Origin: Fluoribacter gormanii
Lineage (GTDB): Bacteria > Pseudomonadota > Gammaproteobacteria > Legionellales > Legionellaceae
Assembly: GCF_900156395.1 (NCBI RefSeq)
Contig: NZ_FTNL01000004.1
Span: forward strand, 1 to 64,000
Reading direction: 5' to 3'
Length of the DNA stretch: 64,000 nt
Shown here: in pieces, positions 1 through 6,817 of the stretch
Layout: each line of letters opens with the position of its first letter
How positions within the stretch are numbered: the stretch's first letter is position 1
Program-made: the position numbers and the translations under genes
Notes under the pieces: model-generated
What the model was told of the DNA's origin: nothing
The model's database searches: none
Seen by the model: only the letters and a program-made list of their open reading frames with translations

Positions 1-129
1 TTTCATGCAGCTATTTGATCACAACCACATAATTTTTGAAATGTTTTTTTATATGACTGTATCCGAGATACACCGCAGGAGATCCCTCACCCTCGAGGCG
101 CTCGGGTTCGGGATGACGCGGGGAGTTAC
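1..129 (-). mobile_element. End of an IS66-type element running off the left edge
   Basis: These 129 bases are, apart from a few mismatches, the reverse complement of 2268-2396. They contain the terminal inverted repeat (ending GTTAC at 129), a leader and the first codons of a transposase reading leftwards (start codon at 4-6 on the minus strand). The rest of the element lies outside the window, so its integrity is unknown. Confidence 0.75.
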
Positions 130-206
130 AGAAAATGTCTTTATGATGTTTTGATTATCTAAAAGAGGAATGCGTAAAATATATTTTAGACTAGATAAGC
201 GGTTAT

Positions 207-836
207 CTAATATTCATTTTTTAATGTATCTCTACAGGCAATTACATCCTCCCATAAATCACGAATAAAGTCTGAATCTTGTAACTCATGTATTGTCACA
301 GCAGGGGGTAATAGGGAGTTCACCTCTGCAAAATGATTTTTTACAACCTCTCCTTTTTGAAAATCCTTTAAATCTGTTATGTAAGCAATAATACGTTCCT
401 CAGGCAAACGCTCGATAATTGCTTCTTGTCTTTTTACAATACTAGAAACTTTCTTTGGTGATATAGCTGGATTTAAATCTATAAAATGATCTACTAGAGG
501 CTCGTATAGAGAAGATAACTCTATTACTCTCTCTGCTACTCCGACGATGAGTCCACTCATGCCATTTTCAATTTCTTTATCTTTTAAAAAGCCTGTGAAT
601 AAAACATCGAGAGCAACAGTTCCGCCATAGGTAATAAGTGGTTTCTTTCCTGAAATGTAATTGGCTAGTGCCTCAATAGTTACTCTGTCGAAATTACCTC
701 TTATTGGTAAACCATTATCAGGAAAAGTACCATGAATTCTATAGTAGGGTACATCATGGTCTATTGTTGATGCTAATTTACTAATAACCGGTGGTTTTGT
801 TTTAAAAAAACCGAGGAACTGTTTCCCAATACTCAT
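207..836 (-). CDS. Hypothetical protein, 209 aa
   Basis: I do not recognise this protein. The frame is open from 878, but an ATG at 836 is preceded by GGAG at a 7-base spacing, so I take that as the start; the 14 upstream residues look like a spurious extension. The protein is soluble, of mixed charge, with no signal peptide or membrane segment. The second half is mostly helical and acidic near the C-terminus. It lies between two oppositely oriented IS66-type ends together with a DUF2157-like membrane gene on the same strand. It could be an effector or a mobile-element passenger; no sequence motif decides this. Confidence 0.55.
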   Translation of the reverse strand: MSIGKQFLGFFKTKPPVISKLASTIDHDVPYYRIHGTFPDNGLPIRGNFDRVTIEALANYISGKKPLITYGGTVALDVLFTGFLKDKEIENGMSGLIVGVAERVIELSSLYEPLVDHFIDLNPAISPKKVSSIVKRQEAIIERLPEERIIAYITDLKDFQKGEVVKNHFAEVNSLLPPAVTIHELQDSDFIRDLWEDVIACRDTLKNEY

Positions 837-995
837 ACCTACACTCCGGATAAATAAAAAATACTTCAAACAGCACAATTGATTAAAATAGAGTGTGTAT
901 TTTTTATGTCACCATGTACTAAGTATAGACATTATTTGGATTTGACAAAATAAATAGAAACAGAAGGATTATTTGCCAATAAAGAAATAACCCGC

Positions 996-2039
996 TTATT
1001 CCATTTGATCTCTAGACTGTAATAAATCCTGTAACGGTTTGGGTAATATCGAGCGAATTTTATGTGTTATTTGTGCTTCATTCTTTTGCCAAATGATGCC
1101 TAAATAAATAATAGTAAAGCCAATAGCCGTCAAAGCGACAGGGAATAAGTAACTGAGGTTAAATACACGGAATGCTAAATATCCCAAGTAACAACAAGAA
1201 CCTAAAGCACCAAATAGAACAAATACTTTTCTATTTAAAATGACTCCAATCAAGATCATTAATAAATTGATGCATAAGTATATAAATTTAGAAAGCTCAC
1301 TATCTGAATGTTGTGTGCTCAATCCCCCCCAAAAAGCAATAACTCCGAATATATAGAGCCAGAAGCTATAGTCTGCAGAATGACTTGATCGAATATCTAC
1401 CCAAAAAGCAATTAATACGGTAATTATTCCAAAATACATAGAAACCATAGCACTTAGTTCATACGTATATGTATCAGGAGCAATCATAGAGGTAAGATCC
1501 ATAGACATGTACCAAAGAGTAACTGCAATGGGCATAATCATAAACGGATAGCGATAGATCCAGGCCATTATTATTCCCACGATAAGCGTCCCTAGTTCCA
1601 TGAAGATCCAGTTCCATTTAACATAGACATGATAGTCATGATACACCGTATTATCAGGTGGCCACCAACCCATTCCTTGTTGAAGTCCGTAGATAGCCAG
1701 CGGAGTAAGACAGATTACAAATGTGGCACATATTCCAGCGGGTATTTTATAACCCATATCATGTAGCTTGTGAGTAAGTGCAATACCGAGAATCGAATAG
1801 GACACCGAGAGAAACAAGATCCCCCAGCCTCCATACAGTTCCCATCCTAAATTCATGAATAATGTCATTGCACCTATAGCTATGAGCCCACCAAAATAAT
1901 AAAGAACATTCGTTAGATTAAACCCTGGGCTTTGTTCGGGTAGGTTTTTTATGAATTCAATTAAATCATTGGCTTGTTTTTCTGTGATAATTTTAGCCTC
2001 AATGGCCTTATTCATCATATTCCTGGAAATTTTCATCAT
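996..2039 (-). CDS. DUF2157-like integral membrane protein
   Basis: This is a polytopic inner-membrane protein. A short N-terminal cytoplasmic helix (about residues 1-40, with the 'I.EKQA..L..F' pattern of DUF2157 proteins) is followed by about nine hydrophobic segments. The function of the family is unknown. The frame is open to a TTG at 2069, but ATG codons at 2039 and 2036 lie next to GGAG (2043-2046 on the minus strand), so I place the start there; 2036 is equally possible. It shares strand with the hypothetical gene at 207-836, separated by about 160 bases. Both sit between inverted IS66-type ends. Confidence 0.65.
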   Translation of the reverse strand: MMKISRNMMNKAIEAKIITEKQANDLIEFIKNLPEQSPGFNLTNVLYYFGGLIAIGAMTLFMNLGWELYGGWGILFLSVSYSILGIALTHKLHDMGYKIPAGICATFVICLTPLAIYGLQQGMGWWPPDNTVYHDYHVYVKWNWIFMELGTLIVGIIMAWIYRYPFMIMPIAVTLWYMSMDLTSMIAPDTYTYELSAMVSMYFGIITVLIAFWVDIRSSHSADYSFWLYIFGVIAFWGGLSTQHSDSELSKFIYLCINLLMILIGVILNRKVFVLFGALGSCCYLGYLAFRVFNLSYLFPVALTAIGFTIIYLGIIWQKNEAQITHKIRSILPKPLQDLLQSRDQME

Positions 2040-2212
2040 ATCTCCATTAGATGAGAAATGCTTCTCCAATATTAAATTATAGTTAGACGAATGGAAACAG
2101 AGAGGTTTTATTCTAATTTATTTGTTGTAACGTGGTTAATTTTTTGGGCTCTTTTTTTTCTAACGTGCATCAGTAGTGAGTTATGTTCTAGCATGAACAA
2201 CCTAGGCAATTC

Positions 2213-2230
2213 TTTCTCAGATCTGAGAAA
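2213..2230. repeat. Perfect 18-bp palindrome
   Basis: TTTCTCAGATCTGAGAAA is its own reverse complement. It lies between the DUF2157-like gene and the IS66 derivative and partly overlaps the hairpin at 2228-2256. It could be an operator-type site; no adjacent gene is obviously controlled by it. Confidence 0.5.
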
Positions 2231-2256
2231 ATGGCTGTTGAAGAAATAGCCATTTT
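2228..2256. terminator. Hairpin with T tail, probable terminator
   Basis: A perfect 9-bp stem (AAAATGGCT / AGCCATTTT) closes an 11-base loop and ends in T residues. No intact gene reads into it from the left, so it may be left from DNA lost when the neighbouring element inserted. Confidence 0.4.
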
Positions 2257-2259
2257 ACT

Positions 2260-2267
2260 GAAGGAAG
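2260..2267. repeat. 8-bp target-site duplication, left copy
   Basis: GAAGGAAG directly abuts the left end (GTAAC) of the IS66 derivative and is repeated exactly at 3060-3067 next to its right end. Eight-base duplications are characteristic of IS66-family insertion. Confidence 0.85.
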
Positions 2268-3059
2268 GTAACTCCCCACGTCATCCCGAACCCGAGCGCA
2301 GCGAGGGTGAGGGATCTCCTGCGGTGTAACTCGGATACAGTCATGTAAAAAAACATTTGAAAAATTATGTGGTTGTGATCAAATAGCTGCATGAAATACT
2401 ACGAACAAATCATCAGCACACTATTGGCTAGGATTGCGGAACTAGAAAAGAGAGTGACGCAACAGGCGGCCAGGATAGCAGAGCTGGAAAAACGTTTAAA
2501 CAAGAACAGCAGCAACAGCTCAAAACCACCATCCAGTGAAACCACCACGCACTACTTCATTGCGTGAAAATGGCAAGCATAAAAGCGGCGGTCATAAGGG
2601 TCATAAAGGCATGGATTGTGTGCTATCAAAACCAGCACTTGATACCAGAGGATCGGATTCAGCAGATGTTTAGGGATATGTATAACCTGCCGATAACGAC
2701 GGCTTCCATTGCTCCATTTAACAAAATGGCCTATGAGCAATTGGAACTTTTTGAAACGAAGGTCCTGGCATTTGCTCAAAAAGCACCCGTGAAGAATCTG
2801 GATGAAACAGGTTTTCGTGTGGGTGGGAAAACACAATGGATGCATACGCTATCAACACCTGATTGCACTTATTACCATGTGTCACCAAAGCGAAAATCCT
2901 TGATTGATGGTGTCAAAGGTATTGCTGTTCATGATTTGATTAATGCATTGAACCCAGAGTGGGATGATTTGTATCAATCGATTCTTTAAAAATTGTTCCA
3001 CCTGACAGGAGATCCCTCACCCTCGCTGCGCTCGGGTTCGGGATGACGTGGGGAGTTAC
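2268..3059 (+). mobile_element. Internally deleted IS66-family element
   Basis: This 792-bp element has near-perfect 54-bp inverted ends (2268-2321 and 3006-3059) that begin GTAAC, as IS66 ends usually begin GTAA. It is flanked by an 8-bp direct repeat. Inside is one transposase reading frame with deletions and frameshifts. A full IS66 element is about 2.5 kb with accessory genes tnpA and tnpB, so this copy is a deletion derivative that could move only if a related transposase acts in trans. The ends contain a palindromic core (CCTCGCTGCGCTCGGG) that also forms a hairpin. Confidence 0.85.
2391..2989 (+). pseudogene. IS66 TnpC transposase remnant
   Basis: The ATG at 2391 begins a leucine-zipper-like N-terminus followed by the IS66 signature NSSNSSKPPSS. 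The frame then shifts (KPPRTTSLREN, then a glycine/histidine/lysine stretch) and a deletion joins it to the frame at 2564-2989. That frame contains the family's LDETGFRV motif with the first catalytic Asp region and a GIAVHD-like segment, then jumps to a short tail. At roughly 200 codons against about 500 in the family, and with several breaks, it cannot make an active transposase. Confidence 0.85.
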
Positions 3060-3067
3060 GAAGGAAG
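3060..3067. repeat. 8-bp target-site duplication, right copy
   Basis: GAAGGAAG is identical to 2260-2267 and directly follows the terminal GTTAC of the IS66 derivative. Confidence 0.85.
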
Positions 3068-3076
3068 AATAAATCG

Positions 3077-3342
3077 TTAAATAGTGTTTTCAATTTTATT
3101 TTCTGATGAAAGCTTTGCTGTATTTTTAGGATGCTCAGCAGGCGAAGAATAAGAAGAACAGTGACGGTCTTTTCCTCTTGGTAACCATACTCGATATAAC
3201 AAAGTTAAATCTAGAGCTTCTGTATTTTTAGTCCTCTCGTTTTTAGGTTTAAGAGAGCTCCTTTTTCGATTAGAAGTTTCGCAACACCATAAACTTCCTC
3301 TCTGCCGTGTTCCTCTATATATAAACTAGTGGGTGAGGAGGA
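3077..3342 (-). pseudogene. Ankyrin-repeat protein remnant
   Basis: On the minus strand the stretch reads SSPTSLYIEEHGREEVYGV, then AKLLIEKGALLNLK, which follows the ankyrin consensus (TPLY.A...G..EVVK.LIEKGA). After a one-base shift in an A run near 3245 it continues for about 50 codons to a stop at 3077. There is no start codon and an in-frame stop precedes the ankyrin match (3343-3345). It is the tail of a decayed ankyrin protein, a common Legionella effector class. The 5' part may have been lost when the IS66 element arrived. Confidence 0.6.
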
Positions 3343-3385
3343 TTAGAGGTATTCCAAAACCGTTTGGCTATAAGCAAAATTAAGT

Positions 3386-4264
3386 CTATGACTTCTTAGT
3401 GGAAGACATAATCGATTTATCAAACCTTAATAAGGCAGGAATAATTTGACTGCTATTTTCACATTGGAGTTTATTTCTAATATGTTCAAAATTCTTGTCA
3501 ACCGTACGTTTTGAAATTTCCAATATGCTTGCTATGCGAGGCAAGCTAAATCCATAATAATATAGATAAATGATTTCTTTCTCCTTATTAGTAAGATTCT
3601 TACATGCTAAAAAACTAAATGGTAACTGAGTGAAATCAAAGGTCTTATCAAAAAATTCAGATATCGTTTGCGATTTATTCGCATAATTTAAGATTTTATT
3701 GTGTAAATTTAGCGGCGAGACCTTTCTATTAGCAAACGTTTCATTCGCTTTTATCGTGAAGTCCTTGGGCAAGATTAATAAATTTTCTCTAGTTAAGAGT
3801 TTACGACATTTATTCGCTATGTCTTCACAAACCTTATCTAAAATCCCTAAATTATTTAATATAAAATTATTAGATTTAATCGGATCAGAAGTAGAGGCAA
3901 GAGTAATTATTTCTGTGGAAAATTGATTAGGGGTATGATTTCTTTTTATAAAATCATAAAAAAAAGTATAACCTCGAGCAGTAACAATTCCCTTCAGTTT
4001 ATCATCGAGTAAATTATCGCTAACAATGCTTGAGACATAATATTCATGATCTAATATTTCAATATCTCTTAGTATTTGTGCTGCGTAGAGCTCATTATGA
4101 AAAAAATCTGTTAATAAATGTTGCTCAGACATGATTTGGAAATAGTTTCCATTTAAATCATAATACATGTAACCCCAATTATAAATTGGAGATTCATCAA
4201 AAAAAGGATGATAAGCATTAGCAAACCAACCTGTATACATTTTCATTTTAGAAAACTGAGTCAT
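3386..4264 (-). CDS. LuxR-family transcriptional regulator
   Basis: The C-terminal 60 residues (about 225-285) form a LuxR/GerE helix-turn-helix: LTNKEKEIIYLYYYG, then IASILEISKRTVDKNFEHI, matching the family pattern of the tetrahelical DNA-binding domain. The N-terminal 200 residues resemble the PAS-like sensory half of LuxR proteins in layout but have no recognisable ligand motif, and there is no receiver-domain phosphorylation site. The neighbouring divergent gene encodes a periplasmic solute-binding protein; the 237-base gap between them could hold shared control sites. Legionella has several such LuxR solos. The specific target is unknown. Confidence 0.75.
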   Translation of the reverse strand: MTQFSKMKMYTGWFANAYHPFFDESPIYNWGYMYYDLNGNYFQIMSEQHLLTDFFHNELYAAQILRDIEILDHEYYVSSIVSDNLLDDKLKGIVTARGYTFFYDFIKRNHTPNQFSTEIITLASTSDPIKSNNFILNNLGILDKVCEDIANKCRKLLTRENLLILPKDFTIKANETFANRKVSPLNLHNKILNYANKSQTISEFFDKTFDFTQLPFSFLACKNLTNKEKEIIYLYYYGFSLPRIASILEISKRTVDKNFEHIRNKLQCENSSQIIPALLRFDKSIMSSTKKS

Positions 4265-4501
4265 GGCAAGTCTCTACTATTTGATCAAATTATAGCCCAT
4301 GCAATTTTGTTTTTATTTGGAATAACTGGAATACTCCTGAACAATTGTACTCAAATTAAACGAGCAATTAATAGGTTTTGATTTCAAAATTTAAATTAAA
4401 ACGATGAATGATAAGAGCGCAGAAGAATCCACCGTTCTTTCTCAAAATTTAGGTGAGTTAAAATTGGTCTAAAATGAACAGTAAATGGATAAGGAAATCT
4501 T

Positions 4502-5215
4502 ATGCGCCTAAATTTATTTATAGCTTGCCTCTTATGCTCTTTTCATTTGTTTGCGCATCCAGTTCTCATTGGCACATCAGACTCTAGTCCGCCTTTTAAA
4601 ATCCCATTAAAAGATAAAACCCAATTCTATGGTTTTGAAATCGATCTCATGAAGGAAATATGTCAACGTGCGCAACTCGACTGTCATTTCACAAATATTA
4701 CTTTCAAGGACTTATTTAAAGAAGTAGAAAATGGCCAAATAGACTTAGCCATAGGAGCAATTGCGATTACTCCGGATAGAGAGAAAAATTATCTTTTCAG
4801 TTTGCCTTATCTTATCGGTGGTGGACAATATGTAACCAAAATATCGAGTTCAGTTAAAGCAATTAATGATATTCAGGGAAAGACAGTTGGAATAGAAAAG
4901 GGAACTATTTTCAAGGCATGGGTCGCATCGCAATTTGGCGATACAACTCAAGTGCAGGAATATAATACGATAGATGAGGTGTTACAGGCACTTAATAACG
5001 ATGACGTCGATGTAGCCTTGTTCGATAGTGACATAGTTGAATATTGGGTTGCTAATAGCAGCGATCAACTTAGACCAGTTGGTGCTCCAATGGGAACAGG
5101 ATATGGGATTATGGCCAATACGAATCATCAGGCTCTCATTGGTACAATTAACAAATATCTTCTTGAATTAGAAAATGATGGGACTTACTTAAAGTTGTAT
5201 CGGCGCTATTTTTAA
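4502..5215 (+). CDS. Periplasmic amino-acid-type substrate-binding protein
   Basis: Residues 1-18 are a Sec signal peptide (MRLNLFIACLLCSFHLFA). The mature part is a type II periplasmic binding protein of the SBP_bac_3 family: the FYGFEIDLMKEIC segment, the DLAIGAIAITPDREK segment, and a two-lobe layout with KTVGIEKGT at the start of the second lobe. Such proteins deliver polar amino acids to ABC importers or act as sensors. No permease or ATPase gene is adjacent, so it probably serves a transporter encoded elsewhere. Length (237 aa) is normal for the family. AAGGA precedes the ATG. It is divergent from the LuxR regulator. Confidence 0.85.
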   Translation: MRLNLFIACLLCSFHLFAHPVLIGTSDSSPPFKIPLKDKTQFYGFEIDLMKEICQRAQLDCHFTNITFKDLFKEVENGQIDLAIGAIAITPDREKNYLFSLPYLIGGGQYVTKISSSVKAINDIQGKTVGIEKGTIFKAWVASQFGDTTQVQEYNTIDEVLQALNNDDVDVALFDSDIVEYWVANSSDQLRPVGAPMGTGYGIMANTNHQALIGTINKYLLELENDGTYLKLYRRYF

Positions 5216-5260
5216 TTAATTTTTTTAAGCGACTGAATGGAAGATTACCAAGTGACCCAG

Positions 5261-5540
5261 TTAAATGGACAATCTCTGAATAGGGATTTTAAACCCTCGT
5301 TCCATGTCGTTGTGGATGGGTGCATACGAAATTTGTAGAAAACTGGTGAGTTTCTCCCAATGCTTCAGCATGTATTTTATGGCTTTACCTAAGGAATCAT
5401 TAGGCTCGACTTGTTTGGGCAATAAAAAGACACTCCATGTATTCTTTAGCCTCACTCATCGCGGATAAACTGTGTTTATGGTGGTAAACCAGGCGCTGTT
5501 GTTCATCATGTCCCCGTTGTTTTGATTGCTCATCCATCTT
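5261..5540 (-). mobile_element. IS66 transposase C-terminal fragment
   Basis: Read leftwards, one frame gives DEQSKQRGHDEQQRLVYHH and continues to EAKEYMEC. After a frameshift near 5430 comes QVEPNDSLGKAIKYMLKHW, which corresponds to the IS66 signature (P.S.LGKAI.Y.L..W) near the transposase C-terminus. The stretch stops at 5261. No inverted ends are visible around it. It corresponds to the part missing from the deleted copy at 2268-3059 but lies in opposite orientation 2.2 kb away. Confidence 0.7.
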
Positions 5541-5668
5541 AAATGGAATTGAACGCGCTGTTTTTTTGATTATTCACGCGTATTATTTTAATCAAATGAG
5601 CAAATACTGATCATATAGATATATACTTGTTATATATCCAGTGACTCACGCCAGTAGGGGCTAGACAG

Positions 5669-6667
5669 ATGTATACTCAAGTACAGTTAACAACACCACA
5701 ATTTAATTTTGATATCTTTGATGAAATGACTCATGAAGAGGCTCAAGCTTTGCTTTCCGTATATTTTGAGCACCTGGAGAAAGATGAGCAGTATAGAATA
5801 ATGTCTAATAGTAATGATTTATGGCTAATACGCAAGAGTAGAGAAGTAGGCGTCTTAACTGTTGAATCCCGTGCTTACGATTGGAATAAAAAAGATTTTA
5901 TAGAAAAAGACGCTGTCCGTTTGCGGTTAACTACAGGTGGCTGGAAGTCTTATGATGATACCGATTATAAACCAGAAGACGTACTTGAAATAACAAAAGG
6001 TAATATGAACGCTGACCGCATTCGTGATTTACAAAAGGCGTTAGAAACTAAATATCCCCCGCAAAACATGATTTATCCGGAATTGGCACATGACGCATCG
6101 CAAAGGAAGATGAGAGAGTTACCTGTTAATCATCCGCACAGATGCATTATTCCCTGTCGGGAAGTAGATAAAGGTATACTAAGTAGGTCTGACACCAATG
6201 ATTTTCCATCAAGACATCTTGACGTAGCACGGCGTGCCATACAACAGAAGAAAGAGTCACAGGGATATATACCAAGTATGACATGGAGTCCTCCCAGTCC
6301 TCCCAGTCCTACCACAGAAAGTTTAAAAGAAAGATTACGTAAGCAAAAAATTGAGTGTACGGACCCAAAAGGGTTTGAGCAAGACTTTCATCGAGAACAT
6401 CAGAATCTTCGTCAGAACGAGTGGTTCAAAGGTAGAAGAAAGAGCTCTATTATAGGTACGGAACAATTATCTGAAATTCTGGAACATGCGTCACAAAAAA
6501 ATAATAGAAGTAGAGCTGTTTGTGTCAAATTGGGGTGGTTGAAGAAAGATGGTACTTTAGCCGATAAAGCACCAGATATCATTAAACAATCTTATCACCA
6601 AGGTAAAGCTGACCTAGCTGAAGCTGGATCAACTAAGGCTGAACCAACTAAGGCTGAATATAAATGA
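5669..6667 (+). CDS. Putative effector with SH2-like N-terminal domain
   Basis: No annotated name is recognised. Residues about 20-110 resemble an SH2 domain: helix EEAQALL, then strand LWLIRKS (like FLVRES, with Arg55 in the phosphotyrosine-binding beta-B5 position), a second strand VGVLTVES, then VRLRLTTGGW like the beta-D strand. The loop between the helix and beta-B is about 15 residues longer than usual and the beta-D4 His is replaced. A proline-rich linker (SPPSPPSP, near 205-215) precedes a charged C-terminal half ending in a KAEPTKAEYK-type tail. A TAGGGG stretch precedes the ATG. SH2 proteins are an established effector class in Legionella. The gene call is solid; the SH2 call is tentative. 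Confidence 0.55.
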   Translation: MYTQVQLTTPQFNFDIFDEMTHEEAQALLSVYFEHLEKDEQYRIMSNSNDLWLIRKSREVGVLTVESRAYDWNKKDFIEKDAVRLRLTTGGWKSYDDTDYKPEDVLEITKGNMNADRIRDLQKALETKYPPQNMIYPELAHDASQRKMRELPVNHPHRCIIPCREVDKGILSRSDTNDFPSRHLDVARRAIQQKKESQGYIPSMTWSPPSPPSPTTESLKERLRKQKIECTDPKGFEQDFHREHQNLRQNEWFKGRRKSSIIGTEQLSEILEHASQKNNRSRAVCVKLGWLKKDGTLADKAPDIIKQSYHQGKADLAEAGSTKAEPTKAEYK

Positions 6668-6817
6668 TAAATGTTACTTTAGGTTGTCGAACCTCTTTAA
6701 ATAATAAGTTATGGGTTCTGTTAATTTAGAGTTTATTAAGCCAGGTAAACCAATGCAAAATTGATTTATTGAGATGTTCTATAGAACGTATCGCGCGGAG
6801 ATACTGGATATGTATGA

